Assembly: GCA_021159845.1 (NCBI GenBank)
Contig: JAGHDS010000238.1
Coordinates: 1-31,154 of the forward strand
Length of the DNA: 31,154 nucleotides
Reading direction: 5' to 3'
Source: Anaerolineae bacterium
Lineage (GTDB): Bacteria > Chloroflexota > Anaerolineae > DUEN01
Under the pieces are notes generated by a model. That model was not told the DNA's origin and ran no database searches. It was given only the letters and a program-made list of their open reading frames with translations. Position numbers and translations under genes: made by a program. Below, piece by piece: positions 23,334-31,154 of the stretch (position 1 is its first letter; every line of letters begins with the position of its first letter).

Positions 23334-25067
23334 ATGATGAAACGCAAGCACGTACAGGCGGCCGTCCTCGCCCTGGTATTCGTGCTGGTGCTGGGGGGAA
23401 TGCTGGCCAGATCCGCTCCTCTGGCAGCTGCCCCTGCGGAGCTGCTGAGAAACGGCGGCTTTGAGGAGGGGTTCACTTTCCAGCCCGGCTGTGGCATGGT
23501 CGGCACGTCTTGGGGCTGCTTCCAAAATGGGGGCACCGCGGCTTATGGATTTTACGATGACCAGTGGGATCCCGTGGTGTATGAGGGTCAGCACGCTCAG
23601 TTGATCGCGATTGACACGAAGAAAATCGGTGGCGACCCGGATCGCTACGCGGGAATTTATCAGACGGTAGATGTCGTGCCAGGACAGGCTTATCACTTCT
23701 CTATACGTGGCATGATTCGGGCGGATGATCATGATAGCGATCCCTGGCGCTACCGGGTGCAGGTCGCGTTTGATCACACGGGAAACACCGATTGGAGGGC
23801 CGTCCACAACTGGATTGAGTTACCGTGGGACACATACTATCCCCGCACGGCGCCAGGGGCCTTCAGCGAGTACGATACGGATGTAGTCGCCCAGGGGGCC
23901 AAATTGACGGTGTTCATCCGCGTATGGAAGAAATGGGGGGATTGGTATCGCGAAGTGGACGTGGATGTGGATGCCGTCAGCCTGACCGGGCCAGCCGCAC
24001 CTACCGCGCCCGCAACTCCCATTCCAACTCCGACCCCTGTGCCGTCCACCCCCACGCAGCCGCCGACCTCATCCGAGCTCGTGTGCACTGGCCCTAACCT
24101 GCTGCACAATGGGGATTTCGAACAGGGCTTTTATAGCTGGGGTGTGGGATACTATTGGGGCTGGTTCCACAACGACGGGCAGGCCACTTACAGCTTCTAC
24201 GACGATCAATGGGATAAAGTCGTGGCCGAAGGGGAACATGCCCAGTTGATTGAGATCAGCACCCGTAATATGGCGGCCAGCGATGCCGATCGCTATGCGG
24301 GGATCTATCAGGTAGTAGACGGGCTGCAGCCAGGCGTTCAGTATGAGCTATCTCTCAAGGGGATGATGCGGGAGGAGGCCCCGCACCCGGACGAGGACAC
24401 ATATCGGTATCGTGTCCAGTGGGGGTATCTACCCGGCGGTGGACTCGATTGGACGCAGGTGACGAATTGGGTGGAGCTGCCGTGGGATACCATTTATACA
24501 CGTACAGCCCCGGGTGATCCCCTGAGTTATAAGACGACCTTCGTGGCTCCTAGCTCGCGGGTGACCATCTTCATCCGGGCGTGGAAGAAGTGGCCAACGG
24601 TAGGGCGTGAGTTAGATGTCGATTTAGATGCTATTACGCTGAGACAGTGTTGGTCACAAGGCTCACAACCGACGCCGACGACCTCTGAGATCATCCATAT
24701 CGTCCAGCCGGGCGAATACCTGAGCCTCATCGCCGCCCGATATGGGACGACGGTTCAGGCCATCGTCCAGGCGAACGGGTTAAGCAACCCCAACCTGATC
24801 TACGTTGGGCAGAGGCTCATCATTCCTCAAGTCCTCCTCGTGTCCTATCCAACGCCGCCAACGCCGTGGCCGCCGGTATCCGACACAGAGGGCAATCAAG
24901 AGTCGCAGCAGGTGGCGGGACAAACGTATGTGGTGCGTCCGGGGGATACACTGTATGCTATCGCTGTGCGCTTCAACACGACCCCATACGCCATCGCTAA
25001 AGCTAATGGGTTGCACAACCTGCATTGGATTTACGTTGGCCAAAAATTGACCATCCCGAATGGCTGA
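23334..25067 (+). CDS. Secreted protein with two jelly-roll-like modules and two LysM domains
   Basis: A 577-residue exported protein. Signal peptide at 1-33 (basic MMKRKH, long hydrophobic core, AAA near the cleavage site). Two tandem copies of one module follow, about 36-218 and 253-437, each with NGxFExGF, YxFYDDQWDxVV, EGxHAQLIxI, DRYAGIYQ, the ELPWDTxYxRTAPG block and IFIRxWKKW; they are joined by a Pro/Thr linker. Two LysM domains (about 454-498 and 531-575) end the protein, with VQPGEYLSLIAARYGTT and VRPGDTLYAIAVRFNTT. LysM binds N-acetylglucosamine polymers such as peptidoglycan, so the protein is probably held on the cell wall while the modules bind another ligand, perhaps glycan (inference). 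Start ATG 23334 follows AGGAGGAG; the open frame to 23070 is not used. Confidence 0.88.
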   Translation: MMKRKHVQAAVLALVFVLVLGGMLARSAPLAAAPAELLRNGGFEEGFTFQPGCGMVGTSWGCFQNGGTAAYGFYDDQWDPVVYEGQHAQLIAIDTKKIGGDPDRYAGIYQTVDVVPGQAYHFSIRGMIRADDHDSDPWRYRVQVAFDHTGNTDWRAVHNWIELPWDTYYPRTAPGAFSEYDTDVVAQGAKLTVFIRVWKKWGDWYREVDVDVDAVSLTGPAAPTAPATPIPTPTPVPSTPTQPPTSSELVCTGPNLLHNGDFEQGFYSWGVGYYWGWFHNDGQATYSFYDDQWDKVVAEGEHAQLIEISTRNMAASDADRYAGIYQVVDGLQPGVQYELSLKGMMREEAPHPDEDTYRYRVQWGYLPGGGLDWTQVTNWVELPWDTIYTRTAPGDPLSYKTTFVAPSSRVTIFIRAWKKWPTVGRELDVDLDAITLRQCWSQGSQPTPTTSEIIHIVQPGEYLSLIAARYGTTVQAIVQANGLSNPNLIYVGQRLIIPQVLLVSYPTPPTPWPPVSDTEGNQESQQVAGQTYVVRPGDTLYAIAVRFNTTPYAIAKANGLHNLHWIYVGQKLTIPNG

Positions 25068-25135
25068 AAACTCCCGCGCATCCAGTCGGGTCCGGACGGC
25101 CTCCTAGACCATCCGGGGTTGCTACAGGCATGAAG

Positions 25136-25170
25136 AAGCGAGGGCGCAACCCCCATTTGCGCCCTCGCTT
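25136..25170. terminator. Bidirectional terminator-like hairpin
   Basis: AAGCGAGGGCGCAA and TTGCGCCCTCGCTT form a perfect 14-bp stem with a 7-base loop between the convergent LysM and oxidoreductase genes. T-runs are short on both strands. Confidence 0.7.
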
Positions 25171-25225
25171 GTCATATGCTCCGCAGTGGGCTGGTCGATA
25201 CAGCACCCTCCCTGGGCTTTGCAAC

Positions 25226-26242
25226 TCACCATTTCACAGCAACTGGCTGGCCAGTCTCCAGGCTGCGATTGGCGGCCAGGGTCACGAGCGCGGTGCGTAC
25301 ACCGTCGGCATAGCTGCTGCGGACCAGATTACGGTCACCGGTTTTGACGGCGTTGATGAACGCCCGGTCCTCGATGGCAAAGATATCCCGTTCCCCTCGG
25401 ATCTCGATGATTTCCGGGCTTCCCGCGGTAAGGAACCGACCGGTGTGCTCCCATCCCGTGAAGAGGATCGTGTGCTCTTGAGCGAAGAGATTGAGGATTA
25501 CCCCTCCCCCACCCGCGGCCGCGGCACAGCTCGAATATAGGGTGGCCACCGCGCCACTCTCGAGCTTTAAGTTAACCACAGTCGCATCCTCCATGTCGTA
25601 CTGGGGAAGGGCTGCCATTGCCTTCCGGTTGAACCCACGAGCGCCGTAAGCATATACTTCGACGACTTCCCCGCCCAGGTAGCGCACCAGGTCTACCGTA
25701 TGCGTGGTCTGCTCGTGGAATTGTCCCCCGCTCTTGCCCTTGACTACCCACCAATGATGGATGGGAACTGAGCCGTTGGGTGGTCCCCCGACCCATCCAC
25801 CATGTGCCATGATCAACGGGTCACTCTGTAATATCTCACGCGCCCTCCCGATGCCATTGCGGTATCGGTTCATATACCCCGCGCAAGTCAGCAGGTTGGC
25901 CGCCTGGGCTCGGCTCGCAATCTCTTTCATGAGATCGGGATCCAGGCCCACGGGCTTCTCCACGAAGAAAGGAATTCCTCGCTCAATGGCGGCGAATTCG
26001 GCCTCTCCGTGGGCGAATGGCGGAAGGCACAGGTAGATCGCGTCCAACTCCACCGTGTCGAGCATGGTCTGTAGATCCGTGAAGGCCTGACCACCATATT
26101 CAGCAGCTCGACGTTCAGCCGTCTCCGCGGAGATGTCGCAGAAGGCGGTGAGCTGAACGTCTTCCATGTGGGCCAGCCCAGTGAGATGTGAGCCGGCAAT
26201 GCCACCACACCCGATGAACCCAACCCTTACTTTCTCGGACAT
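25226..26242 (-). CDS. Gfo/Idh/MocA family NAD(P)-dependent oxidoreductase
   Basis: A 338-residue dehydrogenase of the glucose-fructose oxidoreductase / inositol dehydrogenase / MocA family, which oxidise or reduce hydroxyls of sugars and cyclitols. Rossmann motif GFIGCGGIAGSH (8-19), the conserved EKPVG (95-99) with the catalytic lysine, and a C-terminal alpha/beta domain with GGQFHEQTTHTVDLVRYL carrying the substrate-side histidines. Substrate not predictable. Start MSEKVRVGF at 26242 has AGGAG upstream; the frame to 26275 runs into a terminator hairpin. Its ribosome binding site lies only a few bases after the T-run of the upstream terminator, so it depends on read-through or an unseen promoter. 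Confidence 0.92.
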   Translation of the reverse strand: MSEKVRVGFIGCGGIAGSHLTGLAHMEDVQLTAFCDISAETAERRAAEYGGQAFTDLQTMLDTVELDAIYLCLPPFAHGEAEFAAIERGIPFFVEKPVGLDPDLMKEIASRAQAANLLTCAGYMNRYRNGIGRAREILQSDPLIMAHGGWVGGPPNGSVPIHHWWVVKGKSGGQFHEQTTHTVDLVRYLGGEVVEVYAYGARGFNRKAMAALPQYDMEDATVVNLKLESGAVATLYSSCAAAAGGGGVILNLFAQEHTILFTGWEHTGRFLTAGSPEIIEIRGERDIFAIEDRAFINAVKTGDRNLVRSSYADGVRTALVTLAANRSLETGQPVAVKW

Positions 26243-26254
26243 GGGACCCGCTCC

Positions 26255-26303
26255 TATAAAAAGAGGGCGTGTCAATGGGAAGCTCCCCCCGTTGACACGC
26301 CCT
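26255..26303 (-). terminator. Terminator after the pyruvate:ferredoxin oxidoreductase gene
   Basis: AGGGCGTGTCAA (26303-26292) pairs with TTGACACGCCCT (26275-26264), 12 perfect pairs with a 16-base loop, followed by CTTTTTATA. It lies 15 bp past the upstream stop and ends about 12 bases before the oxidoreductase start codon. Confidence 0.85.
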
Positions 26304-26317
26304 TGACTTAGAATCTC

Positions 26318-29300
26318 CTATTCCATTTTGGCAAGCTGTTCGTACTTGTGCCAGTGCTCCTCGACAAACTTCTGGGCTTCCGCCAGCAGCCGCTCAGCGG
26401 CCTCCTCATTAGTTCGGAGCAACGTCCGATATCGGACTTCGTTGTAAGCATACTCCTTGAGCGGGATCTTTGGCGCTCGGGAATCGAGCTGCAATGGATT
26501 CTTCCCCTCTACCTTGCGTCGAGGATCGTACCGATAGAGGATCCAGTAGCCCGAATCGACCGCTAGCTTTTGTTGCTGGAAGCCCTTCTCCATATCGATG
26601 CCATGCGCGATACAGTGGCTGTACGCGATGATCAGCGAGGGGCCATCGTACGATTCAGCCTCCAGGAAGGCGCGCACCGTATGGGCATCATTGGCGCCCA
26701 TAGCCACCTGGGCGACGTAGACATTGCCATAGGCCATCGCCATCATGCCCAGGTCCTTCTTAGGTCGTGGCTTGCCACCAGCAGCGAACTTAGCGACAGC
26801 GCCTAGAGGAGTAGCCTTAGACGCCTGACCACCGGTGTTCGAGTACACCTCGGTATCCAGCACCAACACGTTGACGTTCCGCCCGCTGGCCAACACGTGG
26901 TCCAGGCCGCCGTAGCCAATATCGTATGCCCAGCCATCGCCGCCGATGATCCACACGCTCTTCTTGACCAGGTAATTGGCCAGGGCTAACAGGTTCTTGG
27001 CGTCGAGGCTATCCACGTTGGCTAACTTTGCCTTCATCTCCTCTACACGCTCGCGCTGCGCCTCGATGCCCGCCTCGTCTGACTGATCGGCATTCAGGAT
27101 CGCATCAGCGAGCTCATTGCCAATCACATTCCGCAGCCGGTCGACCAACTCCCGGGCTTGTTCCATCTGCTTATCCAGGGTCAAGCGCATTCCCAACCCG
27201 AACTCGGCGTTGTCCTCGAAGAGGGAGTTGCTCCACGCAGGCCCGCGCCCTTCCTTGTTGAACGTCCACGGCGTAGTGGGCAGGTTCCCGCCGTAGATGC
27301 TAGAGCAACCGGTCGCGTTGGCGATGATCGCCCGGTCGCCGAAGAGCTGGCTAACCAGCTTGACATATGGGGTCTCACCACAGCCCGCGCAAGCCCCGGA
27401 GAACTCGAAGAGTGGCCGCAAGAGCTGGACATTCTTGACATTATTGAACTTGATCTGACCACTTCGTGGCATGTCCGGCAGGCCAAGGAAGAATTTCCAG
27501 TTCTCCCGCTCCTGTTCACGCAGCGGGATCTGCGGCGCCATGTTGATCGCCTTGCGATCGGGATTCTTCTTATCTGTAACCGGGCATGTCTCCACGCAGA
27601 GCTTGCAGCCGGTGCAGTCCTCTACGGACACCTGCAGCGTGTACTTCATGCCCTTGAGCTCGCGCCAGCGGGCGTCGGCGGACTTGAACGTCGGTGGGGC
27701 ATTGACCAACTCGCTGGGATCATAGACTTTAGCCCGGATAACAGCATGTGGACAGGCGAGCACACACTTACCGCATTGGATACAGAGGTCGGGCTCCCAG
27801 ACGGGGACCTCCAGGGCAATGTTGCGTTTCTCCCATTGGGTTGTGCCGCTGGGCCAGGTACCGTCGTCTGGCATCGCGCTGACCGGCAGGAGATCGCCCT
27901 CGCCAGCGATCATCTTGGCCGTCACTTTCTGCACGAATTCCGGGGCCTCCGGTGGTACGGTCGGCGGCATGTGGATCGTGCTGGTAGTCTTCTCGGGTAC
28001 TTTCACCTCGTGCAGGTGAGCCAGCGCCGCGTCCACGGCCGCGTAGTTTCGTCGCACAATCTCCTCACCCCGGCGGCCGTAGGTCTTCCGAATGGCCTCT
28101 TTGATCTTGGCAATTGCCTCGTCTTGGGGCAGGATGCCACTGATGGCGAAGAAGCAGGTTTGCATGATGGTATTGATGCGCACGCCCATGCCCGTCTGTT
28201 TGGCGACATCGTAAGCGTCGATCACGTAGAATTTCAGCTTCTTCCGAATGATCTCCTCTTGCACCTCGCGCGGCAGATGATCCCAGACCTCATCTGCCGG
28301 GTATGGGGCATTGAGCAAGAACGTGGCCCCTTCCTCCGCGCGATCGAGGACTTTGTAGCGTTCTAGGAAGACAAACTGATGGACGGCGACGAAGTTGGCC
28401 CGCTGGATTTGGTAAGGGCTATGGATTGGCCGGGGGCCGAACCGCAGATGGGAGACCGTCAAGGAGCCAGCTTTCCTGGAGTCGTAGACGAAGTATCCCT
28501 GCGCGTAGTTGGGGGTCTCCTCGCCAATGATCTTGATCGAATTCTTGTTCGCACTCACCGTGCCGTCGGAGCCCAGACCCCAAAACATCGCTCGCACGAC
28601 GTCGTCCGGCTCAATGTTGAAGTTCGGGTCGTAGTCCAAGCTGGTATGGGAGACGTCATCGAAAATGCCGATGGTGAAGTGATTTTTGGGTTCTTCCTTG
28701 CGCATCTCATCCAAAACGCCTTTCACCATCGCCGGCGTGAATTCCTTCGACGAGAGACCGTATCGGCCACCGACGATCTTGGGCGCCTGGGAGAAGGGGG
28801 CCGTGCCAGTGCTGATTCCTTCGTTGATCGCCGCGACCACGTCCAGATAGAGCGGCTCGCCCGTAGCGCCGGGGTCCTTCGTCCGATCCAGCGTGGCGAT
28901 CACCTTGACCGTGGGAGGTAAAGCTTTCAGGAAATGTTCGATAGAGAAGGGGCGATAAAGCCGCACCTTGATCACGCCAACCTTCTCGCCTTGCTCGGCG
29001 AGGTACTTTACCGTCTCCTCGGCGGCTTCAGCACCCGATCCCATGATGACAAGCACGCGCTCAGCGTCCGGCGCACCTGCGTAATCGAAGAGGTGGTACT
29101 GGCGCCCCACTATGCCGGCGAATTTATCCATCGCCTTTTGCACGATGTCTGGCACGGCCAGGTAATACGGGTTGATTGCCTCTCGGGATTGGAAGAACAC
29201 GTCCGGGTTCTGGGCAGTGCCTCGGATGAAGGGATTGTCAGGCGAGAGGGCTCGCTGGCGATGAGCTCGCACCAGATCATCATCGATCATGGCCCGCATA

Positions 29301-29869
29301 TCATCCTCGGTCAGCTTCTCCACCTTTGCGACCTCATGGGATGTGCGGAAACCGTCGAAGACATGCAAGAAGGGAACCCGTGCCTCCAATGTGCTGGCCT
29401 GGGCGATAAGGGCAAAATCCATCACCTCTTGCACTGAGTTGGAGAAGAGCATACCCCAGCCGGTGCTCCGTGTAGCCATTACGTCGCTGTAGTCGCAAAA
29501 GATGGAGAGCGCGTGTGTTGCCACAGAGCGAGCCGCGATGTGAAAGACGGTGCTGGTCAGCTCACCTGCGATCTTGTACATGTTGGGGATCATCAAGAGC
29601 AGCCCTTGGCTGGCCGTGAAAGTCGTGGTGAGCGATCCTGCCTGCAGAGCACCGTGAACGGCACCCGAAGCCCCTCCCTCCGATTGCATTTCTATGACGA
29701 GGGGGATCGTACCCCAGATGTTCTTCACCCCTTGAGCACTCCATGCATCTGCGTGTTCTCCCATAGGAGAGGAAGGAGTAATTGGGTAGATCGCGATAAC
29801 CTCGTTAGTCTTGTGGGCAACGTAGGCAGCGGCCTCGTTGCCGTCTATGGTTACCTGCTCACGTGTCAT
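26318..29869 (-). CDS. nifJ: Pyruvate:ferredoxin (flavodoxin) oxidoreductase, single-chain
   Basis: Oxidatively decarboxylates pyruvate to acetyl-CoA and CO2 while reducing ferredoxin or flavodoxin, the central anaerobic acetyl-CoA route (reversible). At 1183 residues it is the fused homodimeric form with domains in the usual order: N-terminal pyrimidine-binding domain (DGNEAAAYVAHKTNEV, IYPITPSSPMGE), the gamma-like domain, an insert with two [4Fe-4S] motifs CIQCGKCVLAC (696-706) and CTGCKLCVETC (752-762), and the TPP domain with CAGCGETPYVKL and GDGWAYDIGYGG...SNTGGQ holding the third cluster and the TPP-Mg site. Start MTREQVTIDG at 29869 has GGAGG six bases before it; the frame to 29923 adds 18 residues. 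Monocistronic, ended by the terminator at 26255-26303. Confidence 0.97.
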   Translation of the reverse strand: MTREQVTIDGNEAAAYVAHKTNEVIAIYPITPSSPMGEHADAWSAQGVKNIWGTIPLVIEMQSEGGASGAVHGALQAGSLTTTFTASQGLLLMIPNMYKIAGELTSTVFHIAARSVATHALSIFCDYSDVMATRSTGWGMLFSNSVQEVMDFALIAQASTLEARVPFLHVFDGFRTSHEVAKVEKLTEDDMRAMIDDDLVRAHRQRALSPDNPFIRGTAQNPDVFFQSREAINPYYLAVPDIVQKAMDKFAGIVGRQYHLFDYAGAPDAERVLVIMGSGAEAAEETVKYLAEQGEKVGVIKVRLYRPFSIEHFLKALPPTVKVIATLDRTKDPGATGEPLYLDVVAAINEGISTGTAPFSQAPKIVGGRYGLSSKEFTPAMVKGVLDEMRKEEPKNHFTIGIFDDVSHTSLDYDPNFNIEPDDVVRAMFWGLGSDGTVSANKNSIKIIGEETPNYAQGYFVYDSRKAGSLTVSHLRFGPRPIHSPYQIQRANFVAVHQFVFLERYKVLDRAEEGATFLLNAPYPADEVWDHLPREVQEEIIRKKLKFYVIDAYDVAKQTGMGVRINTIMQTCFFAISGILPQDEAIAKIKEAIRKTYGRRGEEIVRRNYAAVDAALAHLHEVKVPEKTTSTIHMPPTVPPEAPEFVQKVTAKMIAGEGDLLPVSAMPDDGTWPSGTTQWEKRNIALEVPVWEPDLCIQCGKCVLACPHAVIRAKVYDPSELVNAPPTFKSADARWRELKGMKYTLQVSVEDCTGCKLCVETCPVTDKKNPDRKAINMAPQIPLREQERENWKFFLGLPDMPRSGQIKFNNVKNVQLLRPLFEFSGACAGCGETPYVKLVSQLFGDRAIIANATGCSSIYGGNLPTTPWTFNKEGRGPAWSNSLFEDNAEFGLGMRLTLDKQMEQARELVDRLRNVIGNELADAILNADQSDEAGIEAQRERVEEMKAKLANVDSLDAKNLLALANYLVKKSVWIIGGDGWAYDIGYGGLDHVLASGRNVNVLVLDTEVYSNTGGQASKATPLGAVAKFAAGGKPRPKKDLGMMAMAYGNVYVAQVAMGANDAHTVRAFLEAESYDGPSLIIAYSHCIAHGIDMEKGFQQQKLAVDSGYWILYRYDPRRKVEGKNPLQLDSRAPKIPLKEYAYNEVRYRTLLRTNEEAAERLLAEAQKFVEEHWHKYEQLAKME

Positions 29870-29999
29870 GACTTGCCTCCTCGAACCAAAAGAGTCAAAG
29901 CTCCCACCAAATGATAAACCCAAAGCGGCCTTCGTGCACTGATTTACGTCATGGATGGGGGATGCGCGAGTAAATCCATGTCGCTTGGGCGCAAGGAGA

Positions 30000-30008
30000 A
30001 GTATACCA
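30000..30008 (-). promoter_or_regulatory. Possible extended -10 promoter of the oxidoreductase gene
   Basis: TGGTATACT on the minus strand, an extended -10, with no good -35 at 17 bases. It lies about 40 bp from the insertion sequence end and 131 bp before the start codon. Confidence 0.45.
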
Positions 30009-30047
30009 CATCTTCCAGCTTAGGGGGATATGTAACTGCTTCGAAAA

Positions 30048-31154
30048 TCAGGGCTTTTTCAAAGTCAGGGAGGGGCAGGCAGTAAGCCCAGGAGTTGAAG
30101 GGATTCCTTGAGGGAAGCCCGATAATGGCGGAATGCATCCGGGATATATCGCCAGCCAGCCAGTCGGAGCAAGGTTAAGACCATGCAACGGAAGAGGGCC
30201 AGGGCTTGTGGGATATGATCGCTGTGAGCCTGTCCGGCATCCTCTCCCATGGAGACATCGCGCACATAGTGTACTCGGTTCTCGATGGTCCAATGGCCCC
30301 GCCAAAGCGACTCCAATTGAGCGGCATCGGCTTGTTCTGGGGACAGGCTGGTGATGCCATAGGTGACCGTCACTGTGGTTTCATCCGTTTTCAAGTCCGT
30401 ACGGTACGTGGTGCGGCGCATGACCTGTTGGAGATGAGGCCAGTCCAGGTAGTCATTCAAGGTGGTGCTGGTCTCCAAGACTCGTCGTTCCAAACGTCCA
30501 TGCCCTTTGTCCACGGTAGTGTAGCACTGATATTCTTGGGTCTTTTCCTCTCGAGTCCAAGGGGGTTCCTCGAAGAGGTAGGCGATATTCTCTTTCAACT
30601 GCGGTTGATTATCCTTCACCTGCATGAGGTAGTGTCCCCCTTGCGCCACGATCTGGCGACAGAGTTTCCGTTGGGTGAGTAAGGCATCGGTGGTCACCAC
30701 ACATCCTCGTAAATCTATCTGCGCCAGCAATGCTGGCGCCGCAGAGATCTCATTCTCTTTGCTCCCTACCTCTATCTGTGCCACGACCGCCGCCGGCTGA
30801 TGATACACGGCGCTGAGCAGATGGACAGACTTCCCGTGCTTGTACGTGCCCCGAATACTCTTCCCATCCAATGCTAATCCCTTGTACTCACCCTCACATC
30901 GATTCCTCACCTGCCCTTCGGTAAAGCGTCGTAGCTGTTCCTCTGCTCGCTCTATACTTATGTGCTGCAATGCCCGCCGAATCGTCGATCCGCTGGGCAA
31001 ATATGGACGGGATGGCTCCAGCCACCTCAGTAATGCCTCCTCCTGGGTGGCAATCCACTGCCCAATCCCATAAGGCGTCCGCTCACCATGCAAGATCCCC
31101 AGCGCAATCAGCGCCAAAATCAACTCCCAGGCATGCCGCTTCCCCCTCGCCTGC
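30048..31154 (-). mobile_element. ISAs1-family insertion sequence, right part outside the window
   Basis: The element consists of the transposase gene and its flank. The left boundary is put near 30048, where CAGGGCTTTTTCAAAGTC begins 17 bp past the transposase stop and looks like an element end. The other end is outside, so the terminal repeats and target duplication cannot be verified. Confidence 0.6.
30065..31154 (-). CDS. ISAs1 family transposase, N terminus beyond the window
   Basis: DDE transposase of the ISAs1 group, related to H-repeat proteins. The frame is open to the window edge: before the TTG at 31123 it continues as RGKRHAWELILALIALGIL, a typical early block of the family, so the protein is cut by the window, not truncated in the genome. 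The catalytic acids lie in LALDGKSIRG and VVTTDALLTQ, with the third in the NRVHYVRDVSMGEDAGQ region. The C terminus ends LLGLLPAPP at the normal place. At least 363 residues are visible and no frameshift was seen, so the element may be active. Confidence 0.93.
   Translation of the reverse strand, partial: QARGKRHAWELILALIALGILHGERTPYGIGQWIATQEEALLRWLEPSRPYLPSGSTIRRALQHISIERAEEQLRRFTEGQVRNRCEGEYKGLALDGKSIRGTYKHGKSVHLLSAVYHQPAAVVAQIEVGSKENEISAAPALLAQIDLRGCVVTTDALLTQRKLCRQIVAQGGHYLMQVKDNQPQLKENIAYLFEEPPWTREEKTQEYQCYTTVDKGHGRLERRVLETSTTLNDYLDWPHLQQVMRRTTYRTDLKTDETTVTVTYGITSLSPEQADAAQLESLWRGHWTIENRVHYVRDVSMGEDAGQAHSDHIPQALALFRCMVLTLLRLAGWRYIPDAFRHYRASLKESLQLLGLLPAPP

Noticed and set aside
27158..28366. 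402-codon plus-strand ORF
   Set aside because: It lies wholly antisense to the pyruvate:ferredoxin oxidoreductase gene, has no family features, and is a shadow of its codon pattern.

Overview
The window reads as a bacterial chromosome segment of moderately high GC. The style of its proteins suggests a Chloroflexota-like (Anaerolineae-type) organism: a CUT1 sugar-binding lipoprotein with an Ala/Pro/Lys-rich linker, a secreted protein with Pro/Thr linkers and LysM domains, a single-chain pyruvate:ferredoxin oxidoreductase, a DUF1015 protein and tandem type I DAHP synthases. This assignment is inference; there is no rRNA or other phylogenetic marker here.

Region 1 (1-6325, minus strand). A partial uronate isomerase gene (uxaC) lies at the left edge. 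To its right is a compact phenylalanine/tyrosine operon, transcribed right to left: aroH-type chorismate mutase, prephenate dehydratase, two tandem DAHP synthases and prephenate dehydrogenase. The operon starts at a near-consensus sigma-70 promoter (6297-6325). Between promoter and first gene is what looks like a complete ribosome-mediated attenuator: a 57-codon leader peptide with 10 aromatic residues in 17, a strong intrinsic terminator, and an upstream segment able to pair with the terminator's 5' arm and loop. The last gene, tyrA, has no ATG, GTG or TTG that would keep its NAD-binding motif; the best start is an ATC behind a good ribosome binding site.

Region 2 (6636-14718, minus strand). 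A second amino-acid cluster runs lysC, hom, asd, an unrecognised HAD-like gene, a DUF1015 gene and glyA. It is headed by a textbook TTGACA-17-TATACT promoter and a full SAM-I riboswitch followed by two intrinsic terminators. A further terminator-like hairpin separates lysC from hom. The aspartate-to-homoserine branch and one-carbon supply (serine hydroxymethyltransferase) are therefore probably controlled together by S-adenosylmethionine.

Region 3 (14730-15749). Repeat-rich intergenic DNA: a 135-bp MITE-like element and several inverted repeats, with no convincing gene.

Region 4 (15750-21753, plus strand). A carbohydrate uptake operon: lipoprotein binding protein, two permeases, an ATPase and a putative glycoside-hydrolase-like protein, closed by a terminator.

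Region 5 (21801-26303). Two secreted proteins of unknown substrate are transcribed towards opposite ends of the region from a shared intergenic stretch with overlapping divergent promoters; the rightward one carries two copies of a jelly-roll-like module plus two LysM domains. A Gfo/Idh/MocA oxidoreductase follows on the minus strand.

Region 6 (26318-31154, minus strand). A pyruvate:ferredoxin (flavodoxin) oxidoreductase gene, then an ISAs1-family insertion sequence that runs off the right edge.

No tRNA, rRNA or CRISPR array was recognised. The most striking findings are the Phe/Tyr attenuator, the AUC-start tyrA and the SAM-riboswitch operon carrying two uncharacterised genes.
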